Assembly (NCBI GenBank): GCA_938082375.1 | Contig: CALKCJ010000046.1 | Span: 1 to 54,635, forward strand | Source: an uncultured Thermomicrobiaceae bacterium | Lineage (GTDB): Bacteria; Chloroflexota; Chloroflexia; Thermomicrobiales; Thermomicrobiaceae | Length of the DNA stretch: 54,635 nucleotides | Reading direction: 5' to 3' | Shown here: piece by piece, positions 37,201 through 46,170 of the stretch | How positions within the stretch are numbered: the first letter of the stretch is position 1 | How the letters are laid out: each line of letters begins with the position of its first letter | The notes under the pieces: generated by a model | The model's input: only the letters and a program-made list of their open reading frames with translations | What the model was told of the DNA's origin: nothing | The model's database searches: none | Made by a program: the position numbers and the translations under genes

Positions 37201-38130
37201 GTGGCCCTGGCGACACGCTGGCGAACGACGCTCCTTGCCCTGGCGCTGGCCCTGGCTGGTTGCGGGGCGCCCGCCCCGGCCTCCGGCAGCGTGGCTCCTC
37301 CGGAGGCCTACCCGGGCGGCGAGCTGCTGGTCTCGGTCAAGTGGCTGTCGCAGCACCTCGACGACCCGAGCCTGCGCCTGCTCGATGCCAGCCCGCTCCA
37401 CGAGTACCAGGCCGGGCACATCCCCGGCGCGACTCACGTCTGGTGGCAGGACACGATCGAGGTGCACAACGAGACCTATGGGATGCTCGTCGGCGAGCCT
37501 GGTCGGGCTGAGTTTATCCGCCGGGCGGGGATCACGCCGCAGAGCCGGGTCGTAGTCTACGACGGCGCCGGCAACCGCTACGCTGCCAGGGTCGTCTGGA
37601 CGCTGCACGCGCTCGGCTTTCGGCAGGTACAGGTGCTCCAGGGTGGCCGACAGGCCTGGCAGGCCGCCGGCCTACCGCTGACCCGCCAGCTCCCGCCAGC
37701 GCCAGCTCCCGGCACGCTGGCACAGCAGCTCGACTACAGCGTCTTGATCGGTGTCGACGACGTGCTGGCCTCGCTCGGCGACCCGGCCGTCGTGATCGTC
37801 GATAACCGCACCCCGCAGGAGCAGCGAGCGACCTGGAACGGCCGCCTGCGCCCGGGCAAGATTCCGGGGGCGGCGATCATTCCCTGGACGGCCCTGACCG
37901 AGCGCGGCCCCGTGCCGGCCTATCGCGACCCAGCGACGCTCAGCGAGCTGTTCGCGAGCCAGGGCGTGACGCCGGACAAGACTGTCATCGTCTACGGCCT
38001 TCATGGCCCGGGAGCTGCGCAGACCTATCTGGCGCTCAAGCTGCTCGGCTATCCTTCAGTGCGGGTGTACGACGGCTCGTGGGCCGAGTGGGGCGCCCGA
38101 GCCGATCTGCCGCTGGAGGCACTACCGTGA
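37201..38130 (+). CDS. Rhodanese-fold lipoprotein lacking catalytic cysteines
   Basis: 309 residues. A lipoprotein signal ends in LAGC with the lipid Cys at about residue 21. Two rhodanese (sulfurtransferase) domains follow, about 40-160 and 175-305. The catalytic loops that normally read C-R-x-G-x-R are here VVYDGAGNRYA in the first domain and VIVYGLHGPGAAQT in the second, so neither has the Cys. The only Cys in the whole protein is the lipobox. The fold-level motifs are kept: HIPGATH, GRQAW, GKIPGA and YDGSWAEWG. It therefore cannot act by the usual persulfide mechanism and may bind a ligand or partner at the membrane surface. It overlaps the next gene by 4 bases. GTG 37201 is the most likely start (GGAGG 12 bases upstream). 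Confidence 0.88.
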   Translation: MALATRWRTTLLALALALAGCGAPAPASGSVAPPEAYPGGELLVSVKWLSQHLDDPSLRLLDASPLHEYQAGHIPGATHVWWQDTIEVHNETYGMLVGEPGRAEFIRRAGITPQSRVVVYDGAGNRYAARVVWTLHALGFRQVQVLQGGRQAWQAAGLPLTRQLPPAPAPGTLAQQLDYSVLIGVDDVLASLGDPAVVIVDNRTPQEQRATWNGRLRPGKIPGAAIIPWTALTERGPVPAYRDPATLSELFASQGVTPDKTVIVYGLHGPGAAQTYLALKLLGYPSVRVYDGSWAEWGARADLPLEALP

Positions 38131-38609
38131 GGGAGTATGGATCGATCGGTGGGGACTGCTTGGAGGCGGTGATCGAGGATCCGGCCGGCAGCACGATGCG
38201 ACACACACTCGACCATGCGACCGGCACCTGGACCACCCACCAGCACCCGCAGGCGCGCCGTCCCTGGCCGGCTGCCTATGGACATCTGCCGGGCACATAC
38301 AACCCGACCGATGGCGACGAGCTCGACGTCATCGTCCTGGCCAATGTGCCACTGCGGACCGGGCAACGGGTCCGGGTGAGGCCGATCGGGGTGTTGGTGC
38401 GACCCGACGGCGACCATAAGATCCTGGCAGTCCGCTGCGGCGATCCGCGGTACGGCGCCCTCGTCGATCTCCTCGAGGCGCCAGCGGAAGATTTGCAGGC
38501 GATCGAGGACTGGTTCGCCGAGTGGGACATCGTGCTGGGATGGGAAAACGCGGAGGCAGCCTGGCAAATGATTCGATTCGCGACCGACGCGAGAGACGAG
38601 CCACGATGA
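38127..38609 (+). CDS. Divergent inorganic pyrophosphatase-like protein
   Basis: 160 residues. The family motif DGDELDV (pattern D-x-D-[PE]-x-D) is present in PWPAAYGHLPGTYNPTDGDELDVIVL, and so is a DHKILAV block similar to the second metal motif. By hand comparison with bacterial soluble PPase, several active residues look changed: the K-x-E of the N-terminal strand reads RHT, the substrate Arg reads Gln, one of the later Asp ligands is missing, and the HYK motif near the C-terminus reads WFAEW. It may be a binding or modified enzyme rather than a true PPase. GTG 38127 overlaps the rhodanese stop and has TGGAGG 8 bases ahead. The stop overlaps the galE-like start (ATGA). Confidence 0.8.
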   Translation: MREYGSIGGDCLEAVIEDPAGSTMRHTLDHATGTWTTHQHPQARRPWPAAYGHLPGTYNPTDGDELDVIVLANVPLRTGQRVRVRPIGVLVRPDGDHKILAVRCGDPRYGALVDLLEAPAEDLQAIEDWFAEWDIVLGWENAEAAWQMIRFATDARDEPR

Positions 38610-39601
38610 GCGAGCGCAAGCTGCTGCGCGTGCTGGTCACTGGAGGAGCCGGCTATATCGGATCGTTCACTGTGCGTGCCTTGCAGGAGGCCGGGCACGA
38701 GGTGGTCGTGTTCGACAACCTTCGCTACGGCCACCGCGCTGCTGTGCGCTGCCCGCTCATCGTCGGCGAACTGGCCGACCGCGACGCAGTCTTTTCCGCC
38801 TTCGCCGAGGGGCGGTTCGACGCCGTCTTCCACCTGGCGGCCTATACGTCGGTGCGCGAGTCGGTCGAGAACCCGGCCAGGTACGTCCGCCACAACATCG
38901 GTGGGGCGATCAACCTGCTCGATGCCTGCCTGGCTCACGAGGTGCCCTGGGTCGTGTACTCCTCGACCTCCGAGGTCTACGGCGAGGCCCGCTACCTGCC
39001 GCTCGATGAAGAGCACCCGACTGAGCCGGCTAACCCCTACGGCGCCTCCAAGTTGGCGGTGGAGGAGTTTCTACGCTGGTACGACCACGCCTATGGCCTG
39101 CGCTCGATCAGCCTGCGCTACTTCAATGCCGCTGGCGCCGCGCTCGACGGCTCACTGGGCGAGGATCACCGGCCCGAAGAGCACCTCATCCCCAATGCCA
39201 TCCGCGGCGCGCTTGGGCTCCAACCGTTCCAGCTCACCTCACCACGGGTGGACACGCCCGACGGCACCACGATCCGCGACTACGTGCACGTCCTCGACCT
39301 GGCCGAGGCGCACCTGCTGGCCCTCGAGGCCCTGCGCCGCGGCCACCCGACCGACATGATCAACCTGGGGAGCGGCGTCGGCTACTCGACCCGGCAGGTG
39401 ATCGAGCTGGTGCAGCAGATCACCGGCGTCGCGTTCCCGATCGAGCCCGGCGAGCCACGGCCGGGCGAGCCGCCGGTCAAGTACGCCTCCTACGCCAAGG
39501 CCGAGCGGGTGCTGGGTTGGCGGCCCCGCTATGGGCTAGAGGAGATCATCCGCAGCGCAGTACGCTGGCACCAGCAGTTCCCGTACGGCTACCCGGAGTG
39601 A
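38606..39601 (+). CDS. galE: NAD-dependent epimerase (UDP-glucose 4-epimerase, GalE-like)
   Basis: 331 residues of the extended short-chain dehydrogenase family. The NAD site is VTGGAGYIGS near the N-terminus, followed by FDNLRYGHR. The catalytic Ser and Y-x3-K are in VYSSTSEVYG and NPYGASK. RYFNAAGA, IRDYVHVLDLAEAH and the C-terminal YASYAKAERVLGWRPRY are typical of GalE, which interconverts UDP-glucose and UDP-galactose for surface sugars. It overlaps the pyrophosphatase-like gene and may form one transcription unit with it and the rhodanese-like gene. Related UDP-sugar epimerases cannot be excluded. Confidence 0.88.
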   Translation: MSERKLLRVLVTGGAGYIGSFTVRALQEAGHEVVVFDNLRYGHRAAVRCPLIVGELADRDAVFSAFAEGRFDAVFHLAAYTSVRESVENPARYVRHNIGGAINLLDACLAHEVPWVVYSSTSEVYGEARYLPLDEEHPTEPANPYGASKLAVEEFLRWYDHAYGLRSISLRYFNAAGAALDGSLGEDHRPEEHLIPNAIRGALGLQPFQLTSPRVDTPDGTTIRDYVHVLDLAEAHLLALEALRRGHPTDMINLGSGVGYSTRQVIELVQQITGVAFPIEPGEPRPGEPPVKYASYAKAERVLGWRPRYGLEEIIRSAVRWHQQFPYGYPE

Positions 39602-39615
39602 GCCAGTCTGCCCCC

Positions 39616-42600
39616 ATGAGCGTCCGGCTGAAGCGACTCTACCTCCACGGGTTCAAGAGTTTCGCCGGTGCGGTCGAGCTCTGCTTCGACCGCGGCGTCA
39701 CCGCCATCGTCGGACCGAACGGCTCAGGGAAGTCCAACATCGCCGACGCGATCCGCTGGGTGATCGGGGAACAGAGCTACGGAAGCCTGCGCGGCCGGCA
39801 AGCGGCCGACGTGATTTTCGCCGGTGGGCCCGGTCGTGCCCCGATGGGCATGGCAGAAGTCAGCCTCACGTTGGAGCAAGAGGGAGAGCGACTCGGGCTG
39901 CCCTTCGCTGAGGTTACCGTGACTCGCCGGCTTTTCCGCGACGGTGAGAGCCACTACCTGATCAACGGGAAGCGGGTACGGCTGCGCGACGTGCTCCAGC
40001 TCGCCGCCTCGCTGGGGCCGGACTACAGCGTGGTCAGCCAGGGGCTGGTCGACGCCGTCCTCAGCCAGCGGCCGGTTGATCGCCGCGGACTGTTCGAGCA
40101 GGCGGCCGGCATCGCCGGCCTGCGGCTGCGCCAGGCCGAAGCCGCTGCCAACTTGGCTCAGGCCGAGGCAAACGCCGCTCGCCTAGAGGATCTCCTGCGC
40201 GAGCTCGAGCCACGCTTGCATGCGCTGGAGCGGGCCGCTCACCAGGCCGAGGTCGCCATCCGCGTGCGGGACGAGCTCCGCCAGACCTTATCCCAGCTCT
40301 ACGCCCGGCGGAGCCGTGAGATCGTGGCCCGGATCGAGGCAGCGGCCGAAGCTGAGTTCATCGCGATGGTCGCGGCGTCGGAGGCGCGCGTCGCAATGGA
40401 GCATGCCGCGCACGCACTGGCGGCCGTCGAGGCAGAGACGTTGGCACTCCGTCGGCGAGTACAAGAGCTGGAGCGGGAGCGCCAGACCCGGCGTTCCGCT
40501 CTCCAGGTGACGCTCCACCACATTGAGCTGGCCACCACGCGAGCGTCGTCATCTCGCCAGCGGCTGGCCGACCTGGGACGACGCCTCGCCGAACTGGGCA
40601 GGGAGGAAGCGACCCTCGGGCAGGAGCGAGAAGCGATTGAGGCCGAGCGCTCCTCGCTCGCGGAGCGCTTGCGGGAACTCGACCACAAGCTGGCGGAACT
40701 GGAAGCCGAGGCTCGCACGGTGGAAGCCCGGCGTGCTGAGGCCCGTGCCGCACTCCGCGAGTGCGAGGAGGCGGAGCGTCGAATCCAGCGGGAACTGGCG
40801 CGCTGGGAAGCCGAGCGGAGCCAGCAGGAACAGGCCCGCGCCGGGTTACTCGCAGAGCGGGAGCACCTCGCGCGCATCCATGCAGAGCGGGAGGCGCGCC
40901 GCCGCGAGCTGGCTGCTCGAACGAGCCACCTCGAGCAGGTGGGCACGGCTCTCGGCGCACGCCTCCTCGACGCTCGACAGGCGCTGGCGACGGCAGAACA
41001 CGACGTCGCGGCAAGCCAGGCGGAGCTGGCCCAGGCAGCCGCGGCACTCTCCGAACTCGAACGCGAGTTGACAGCGACGCTCGTCCGGCTGGACGCACTG
41101 GAGCGGCTAGCGGACTCCGGTGGCATGGCGGGCGCGGTACGCGCTGTGCTGGAGGCTGCCCGCGCAGGCACGCTGAGCGGCGTGGTCGGCACACTCGGTA
41201 GCCTGATCGAGGTTCCGCCCGAGCTGGAAGTCGCCATCGAGGTCGCCCTAGGAGGCCATCTCCAGGACGTGGTAGTCGAGCGCTGGGCCGATGCCGAGGC
41301 GGCCATCGCGTATCTGAAGCGCACCCGGTCGGGCCGGGCCACCTTCCAGCCGCTCGATACGGTACGCGCCGGTGGCCCACAGCAGGTGCCGCTCGGCGGG
41401 CTGGGAACCGAGGTCATCGGAGTCGCGACTGAGCTGGTGCGCTGCGAGCCCCGCGTCGAGCCAGTCGTTCGCAGCGTACTCGGCCGTGTCCTGATCGTGC
41501 GCGACTTGCCGACCGCGCGGGCGATGCTCGATCGGCTGCCACCTGGCTGGACGATCGTCACCCGGCACGGGGAGATCACCCGACCCTCGGGCGCGGTCAC
41601 TGGCGGCTTTCGCGGTCGCGAGCGCGGGCTGCTGGCCCGGGAGCGAGAGCTCCGCGAGCTCCGCCGACGTCGCGGGCGGCTGGGCGCCGAGGTCGAGCGC
41701 GCACGCCAAAAGGTTCAGCAGCTGGATGCGACGCATGCCGAGCGGCTGACTCGGCGGCGTGAGAGCGAAGCAGAGCTGGCGCGGCTGGAAGCCGAAGAGC
41801 GCGAACGCCGGCTCGAACTTGAGCTGCAGCGCCAGCGGTTCGCCGAACTCGAGCAGGAGGCCACGCGCGACCGAGAGCGTGTCGTGGAGCTCGAGCGCCA
41901 GCTCCAGGCGACCGAGCAACGGCTGCAGGCGATCACCGCGGGGCGCGGCCGTGTGGAGGCCGAACGCCAGCGGCTCATCGCGACTCGCGCCGCCTGGCAA
42001 CGCGAGCTCGAGACGATCGCGGCCGAACTCGAGTCCGGGCGTCATCAGGTTGCTCGCGCGGATCGAGCGGCGGTGCGGCGGCAACTCGAGGTAGCCGAGC
42101 AGCGGCTCGCCAGGCTCGAACAGCAGGCCCAGCGGCTGGCCGAGGGGCGCGAAGTCTTGGCCCGTCAGCGTCTCGAGACCGAGCAGGAGCTTGCCCGGCT
42201 GGTCGAAGAACGGCAGGCGCGGCAGGAAGACCTGCAGCGACAGCGCGCGGAGCTGGGGGAGATCGAGCGAGAGCACGCTATGGCAACGGAGCAGCTCCAG
42301 GAACGCCTGGAGCGGGAGCGCGCGCAGCGGGATGCCTTGACCGCGCTGGAGCAACGGCTACGGGAGGCTGAGCGTGCGCTCGATCGCTGCCGGATCGAGC
42401 GAGGCCGTGCCGAGGACGAGCGGACGCTCCTGCTGGAGCGAGCCTCCTGGGATCTCGCTATCGAGGATCCGGAGAGCCTGCTGGGGCGGCTCGCGGCGAT
42501 TGAGCTCGATCCTGAGGTCCCTGTGGATGAGCTTGAGCGACGGGTCGCGCACCTGCGTGAGCAGTGGCAGCGGCTGGGCCGCTACGGCGAGGAATCAGTC

Positions 42601-43164
42601 GAGCAGTACCAGCAGGAGAAGGAACGGTACGAGCGGCTCAGCCGAGAACTGGAGGACGTGCGAGCCGCCTCTCGGCAACTCCGTGAGACGCTGGAGCATC
42701 TCGAACGCGAGATGCGGGTGAGCTTCAATCGCACTGTGCAAGGCGTCGACCGGGCTTTCCGCCAGATGTTCAGCGAGCTCTTCGGAGGTGGCCGAGGACG
42801 TCTCATCGGCCCGAATGGCGCGGGCCACGAAGAGGGAATCGAAATCGTAGCCCAGCCGCCGGGGAAACGCCTGCAGAGCTTGCATCTGCTCTCCGGCGGG
42901 GAGCGGGCGCTCACTGCGGTCGCCCTGCTCTTCGCCATCCTCAGTGTCCGGCCGGTGCCCTTCTGTGTGCTCGACGAGGTCGACGCTGCCCTCGACGACG
43001 CCAATGTGGTTCGTTTCCGCGACATGCTGCGCGCGCTGTCGGAGCGCACCCAGTTCGTGGTGATCACACACAACCGGGCAACGATCGAGGGGGCTGCGGT
43101 CCTCTATGGTGTCACCATGGGGGAAGACGGCGCGTCGCACATTCTCTCGCTGCGCCTGTCCTGA
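39616..43164 (+). CDS. smc: Chromosome segregation protein SMC
   Basis: 1182 residues, the usual length. The N-terminal ATPase half has FKSFAG and Walker [16 protein letters not shown]. Two long coiled coils (about 170-500 and 680-1010) flank a hinge at about 510-665 with the expected Gly-rich turns ([21 protein letters not shown]). The C-terminal half has the signature [18 protein letters not shown] and Walker [17 protein letters not shown]. It organises and condenses the chromosome with ScpA and ScpB, not found here. ATG 39616 lies 14 bases after galE. The gene ends in a repeat-rich intergenic space facing rsmG. Confidence 0.97.
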   Translation: MSVRLKRLYLHGFKSFAGAVELCFDRGVTAIVGPNGSGKSNIADAIRWVIGEQSYGSLRGRQAADVIFAGGPGRAPMGMAEVSLTLEQEGERLGLPFAEVTVTRRLFRDGESHYLINGKRVRLRDVLQLAASLGPDYSVVSQGLVDAVLSQRPVDRRGLFEQAAGIAGLRLRQAEAAANLAQAEANAARLEDLLRELEPRLHALERAAHQAEVAIRVRDELRQTLSQLYARRSREIVARIEAAAEAEFIAMVAASEARVAMEHAAHALAAVEAETLALRRRVQELERERQTRRSALQVTLHHIELATTRASSSRQRLADLGRRLAELGREEATLGQEREAIEAERSSLAERLRELDHKLAELEAEARTVEARRAEARAALRECEEAERRIQRELARWEAERSQQEQARAGLLAEREHLARIHAEREARRRELAARTSHLEQVGTALGARLLDARQALATAEHDVAASQAELAQAAAALSELERELTATLVRLDALERLADSGGMAGAVRAVLEAARAGTLSGVVGTLGSLIEVPPELEVAIEVALGGHLQDVVVERWADAEAAIAYLKRTRSGRATFQPLDTVRAGGPQQVPLGGLGTEVIGVATELVRCEPRVEPVVRSVLGRVLIVRDLPTARAMLDRLPPGWTIVTRHGEITRPSGAVTGGFRGRERGLLARERELRELRRRRGRLGAEVERARQKVQQLDATHAERLTRRRESEAELARLEAEERERRLELELQRQRFAELEQEATRDRERVVELERQLQATEQRLQAITAGRGRVEAERQRLIATRAAWQRELETIAAELESGRHQVARADRAAVRRQLEVAEQRLARLEQQAQRLAEGREVLARQRLETEQELARLVEERQARQEDLQRQRAELGEIEREHAMATEQLQERLERERAQRDALTALEQRLREAERALDRCRIERGRAEDERTLLLERASWDLAIEDPESLLGRLAAIELDPEVPVDELERRVAHLREQWQRLGRYGEESVEQYQQEKERYERLSRELEDVRAASRQLRETLEHLEREMRVSFNRTVQGVDRAFRQMFSELFGGGRGRLIGPNGAGHEEGIEIVAQPPGKRLQSLHLLSGGERALTAVALLFAILSVRPVPFCVLDEVDAALDDANVVRFRDMLRALSERTQFVVITHNRATIEGAAVLYGVTMGEDGASHILSLRLS

Positions 43165-43464
43165 CCCCCCTGGCTGGTCTGATTACCGAGCGCGTGTGGC
43201 TCTCCGTCATCGAAGGATCGATAAGTTGTGCCCCTCACCTGCCGCGCCGGTCTCCCCGCGCCGATGAGCGCGGGGCAGACTTGCGCTCATCGGCACTCCC
43301 TTCCCCCGCCGGTGACTTCCCTTTCCCTGATCCCTCTCCCGATGAGCGGGGTTGCGGCCCTCACCCCCTTTCCCCTCTCCCGATGAGCGGGAGAGGGGTG
43401 GCGAAGCCGGGGTGAGGGAGGAAAAGGATGCCCGAAGGGCAAGGTGACGGCCTGGCGGGTTGCT
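43165..43464. repeat. Cluster of palindromic repeats between smc and rsmG
   Basis: Exactly 300 bases without a gene, between convergent smc and rsmG. Four copies of CCGATGAGCG-like sequence occur: 43261-43270, about 43338-43348 and about 43380-43390 on the plus strand and one inverted near 43283-43293. The first forms a CCCCGCG/CGCGGGG hairpin (43254-43275). The third forms CCCCTCTCCCG/CGGGAGAGGGG (43372-43398) with outer CCTCACCCC/GGGGTGAGG arms. These are related to the palindrome at 35829-35890. The short open frame through them has no protein features. The repeats could be transcription barriers or small mobile remnants. Confidence 0.6.
43359..43418. terminator. Strong nested palindrome downstream of smc
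   Basis: Perfect 11-bp inner stem (43372-43382 with 43388-43398, loop ATGAG) nested inside CCTCACCCC (from 43359) and GGGGTGAGG (about 43409-43417). It is nearly the same arrangement as the element at 35829-35890 and sits again between convergent genes. Confidence 0.6.
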
Positions 43465-44184
43465 CTACAGCGGGCGCTTGGCTGGCATGCCGGGTCGACG
43501 CGGGTACTGCTCCGGCACTGGCCGCTCCAGTCTCACGACAACGATCGTCGTGCCGCGCAACGCCTCGAGCGGTACCGGCTCGACCGCGACCACTCGCGCC
43601 CCGAGAATCTCCAGTGCGCGTCTGGCTCCGGCCAGTTCGCCGTCCACCTCAGACCCCTTAGGGAAGATGCCCCACCCCCCAGGCCGGCAGAAGGGGAGAC
43701 AGAGCTCGAGGAGCGCCGGCAGTGGGGCGACCGCCCGCGCGGTCGCGACGTCGAACGCGCCGCGGTAGCGGGGATCGTGCGCCAGCGTCTCAGCCCGGGC
43801 GTGGACTACGCTGACGCCCGAGAGGTCGAGCGCGCGCAGCGCAGCTTCCAGGAACGTGACCTTCTTGCCGGTAGCTTCCACCAGCGTGACCTCGAGCCAG
43901 GGTAGGGCGAGCTTCAGCGGGATGCCCGGGATGCCAGCACCAGTGCCGATATCGACCAGCCGGCACGTGTCGCTCGCGCCTGCGCAGGCCTGGCGCACAT
44001 AGGGCGCCAGGGCCAGCGAGTCGGCAAACAGCCGGACTTGCAGCTCCTCCCAGTCGGTGACGGCGGTGAGGTTGACGCGCCGGTTCCACTCGAGGATGAG
44101 CTGGCCATAGCGGGCGAAGCCAGCGAGCTGGGACGAGTCGAGCGGCTCACCGAGCTGCCCGGCGAGCCGCTGGAGGAGCTCCAT
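43465..44184 (-). CDS. rsmG: 16S rRNA (guanine(527)-N7)-methyltransferase
   Basis: 239 residues. The Rossmann-fold methyltransferase motif is LVDIGTGAGIPGIPLKLALP; the N-terminal FARYGQLILEWNRRVNLTAVTDWEELQVRLFADSLAL is characteristic of RsmG (GidB). The later VEATGKKVTFLEAALRALDL, VHARAETL and DVATARAVAPLPALLELCLP blocks agree. It methylates G527 of 16S rRNA with S-adenosylmethionine. ATG 44184 follows GAGGGACAAC and lies 20 bases after dxs, so it is likely the last gene of the dxs unit. Confidence 0.95.
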   Translation of the reverse strand: MELLQRLAGQLGEPLDSSQLAGFARYGQLILEWNRRVNLTAVTDWEELQVRLFADSLALAPYVRQACAGASDTCRLVDIGTGAGIPGIPLKLALPWLEVTLVEATGKKVTFLEAALRALDLSGVSVVHARAETLAHDPRYRGAFDVATARAVAPLPALLELCLPFCRPGGWGIFPKGSEVDGELAGARRALEILGARVVAVEPVPLEALRGTTIVVVRLERPVPEQYPRRPGMPAKRPL

Positions 44185-44204
44185 GTTGTCCCTCGACCGG
44201 CTGG

Positions 44205-46085
44205 TCACCTGATCTGCGGCGCGATCCCGCGGTGCTGCCGAACCAGCGCGAGAGCACGGCGCGCGATGCTTTCGGCGTCGATCCCGGCCTGCTTGCGCAG
44301 TGAGGCCTGCGAGGCATGGTCGAAGAAACGGTCAGGGAGACCAAGGCAGGCGACCGGTATCCTCAAGCTCTCGCGGGCCAAGAGCTCGAGCACGGCGCTG
44401 CCGAAGCCACCGGCGACCTGTGCGTCCTCGACGGTCACCACCAGCCCGGTTCGCTGCGCGGCCTCGAGGATCAACGCCTCGTCGAGCGGCTTGACGAAGC
44501 GGGCGTTGATCACGGTGGCCCGCACGCCTGACTCGGCGAGGATCTCGGCGGCCCGTTGCGCAGGCAGCACGGTCGCGCCGATACCGATGATCGTCAGCTC
44601 GTCGCCCTCCACCAGCAGCTCGCCCTTGCCGATGGGGAGCGGGTGCGGGTCGCCCAGCAGCGGGACGCCGACGCCGGAGCCACGCGGGTAGCGCAGTGCA
44701 ATCGGCCCGCCCTCGTAGTCGATAGCGGTCTTCAGCATGTGGCGCAGCTCGTCCTCGTCTTTCGGCGCCATGATCACCATGTTCGGGATGCAGCGCAGAT
44801 AAGCGAAGTCGAAGACGCCGTGGTGGGTGCGGCCGTCTTCGCCGACCAGGCCGGCGCGATCCAGCGCGAAGACCACCGGCAGCTTCTGGATGCAGACGTC
44901 GTGGATCACCTGGTCATAGGCTCGCTGGAGGAAGGTCGAGTAGATGGCGGCCACCGGGCGCAGCCCCTGGGTCGCCAGCCCGGCGGCGAAGGTGACGGCA
45001 TGCTGTTCGGCGATGCCGACGTCGAAGAAGCGGTCGGGGTGCGCTTTCGCGAAAGGCAAAAGGCCGGTACCGTCCGGCATGGCGGCCGTGATCGCAACGA
45101 TGCGCTCGTCCTGATGGGCCAGCTGCGTCAACGTCTCACCGAAAACATCCTGGTACTTCGGCGGCGACGGCGGCGCCCCAGGCACCTTGATCGACGCGCT
45201 GTGGTGCTTGAACGGGTCGTCTTCGGCCGGTTGGTAACCCTTCCCCTTGACGGTGATGGCGTGTACGAAGACCGGCCCCTTGATCTTCTTGACGAGCTGG
45301 AAGGTCTCGATCAGCTCGCGGAGGTTGTGCCCGTCGACCGGGCCGAAGTAGGTGAAGCCGAGTTCCTCCCAAATCATCGTCTGGTAGACGATCTCCTTGA
45401 GGCCGTCGAGGAACCGGTGGCTCAGCTCCAGCCAGAGGTCTCCCTGCGGGAGGCGCCGCAGCAGGCGCTCGATTTCGGCCTTGGCCTGGGTATAGCGCGT
45501 GTCGGTGCGGATCCGGCTCAGGTACTTCGCCAGTGCCCCGACGTTCGGCGCGATCGACATCTCATTGTCGTTGAGCACGACGATCAGCGGTACCTGAAGG
45601 CTACCGGCATTGTTGAGCGCCTCATAGGCCATGCCGCCGGTTAGCGCGCCGTCACCGATCACGGCCACAGTGTGAAACCGCTCTCCCTTGAGCTGGCCGG
45701 CCACCGCCATGCCGAGCGCCGCCGAGATCGAGGTGCTCGCGTGCCCAGCTCCGAACTGGTCATGCTCGCTCTCCTCGCGCTGGAGAAAGCCGCTCAGCCC
45801 GCCTTCCTGCCGGATCGTGTGAAAGCGAGTACGCCGTCCGGTGACCAGCTTGTGCGGGTAGGCCTGGTGGCCTACATCCCAGACGATCTTATCCCGGGGC
45901 GAATTGAACACGTAGTGGAGAGCGAGCGTCAGCTCGACCGTGCCGAGGTTCGGCGCGAAATGCCCCCCCGTCTTACCCGCGACCACCTCGATGATCGTCT
46001 TGCGGATCTCCTGCGCCAGTTGCTCGAGTTCGGGGATCGTTAGCTTCTTCAAGTCTTCCGGGCTATCGATCTGCTCCAGATACAT
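44205..46085 (-). CDS. dxs: 1-deoxy-D-xylulose-5-phosphate synthase
   Basis: 626 residues. It joins pyruvate and glyceraldehyde 3-phosphate with thiamine diphosphate as first step of the MEP isoprenoid pathway. Family features: [16 protein letters not shown] and the His nearby, [14 protein letters not shown], the ThDP/Mg motif [30 protein letters not shown], the central [15 protein letters not shown] and [21 protein letters not shown] 46085 follows GGAGGAACC. The gene is 85 bases downstream of the sensor kinase and 20 upstream of rsmG on the same strand. Confidence 0.97.
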   Translation of the reverse strand: MYLEQIDSPEDLKKLTIPELEQLAQEIRKTIIEVVAGKTGGHFAPNLGTVELTLALHYVFNSPRDKIVWDVGHQAYPHKLVTGRRTRFHTIRQEGGLSGFLQREESEHDQFGAGHASTSISAALGMAVAGQLKGERFHTVAVIGDGALTGGMAYEALNNAGSLQVPLIVVLNDNEMSIAPNVGALAKYLSRIRTDTRYTQAKAEIERLLRRLPQGDLWLELSHRFLDGLKEIVYQTMIWEELGFTYFGPVDGHNLRELIETFQLVKKIKGPVFVHAITVKGKGYQPAEDDPFKHHSASIKVPGAPPSPPKYQDVFGETLTQLAHQDERIVAITAAMPDGTGLLPFAKAHPDRFFDVGIAEQHAVTFAAGLATQGLRPVAAIYSTFLQRAYDQVIHDVCIQKLPVVFALDRAGLVGEDGRTHHGVFDFAYLRCIPNMVIMAPKDEDELRHMLKTAIDYEGGPIALRYPRGSGVGVPLLGDPHPLPIGKGELLVEGDELTIIGIGATVLPAQRAAEILAESGVRATVINARFVKPLDEALILEAAQRTGLVVTVEDAQVAGGFGSAVLELLARESLRIPVACLGLPDRFFDHASQASLRKQAGIDAESIARRALALVRQHRGIAPQIR

Positions 46086-46170
46086 GGTTCCTCCTCATGG
46101 GCTGCCCGCTCTCCCCGAGAGGGCGGTGGCGCGAGGCTGGCGCTGATCCTAGCAGCGGTATCGGATTGCG

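Noticed and set aside
40299-41600. Minus-strand frame of 433 codons opposite smc
   Set aside because: Extremely rich in Ser, Arg and Ala; it is the reverse image of coiled-coil codons.
43194-43415. 73-codon plus-strand frame between smc and rsmG
   Set aside because: It consists of translated palindromic repeat DNA and has no ribosome binding site.
44556-45644. Plus-strand frame of 362 codons opposite dxs
   Set aside because: Dxs motifs on the other strand are complete; this frame has none.
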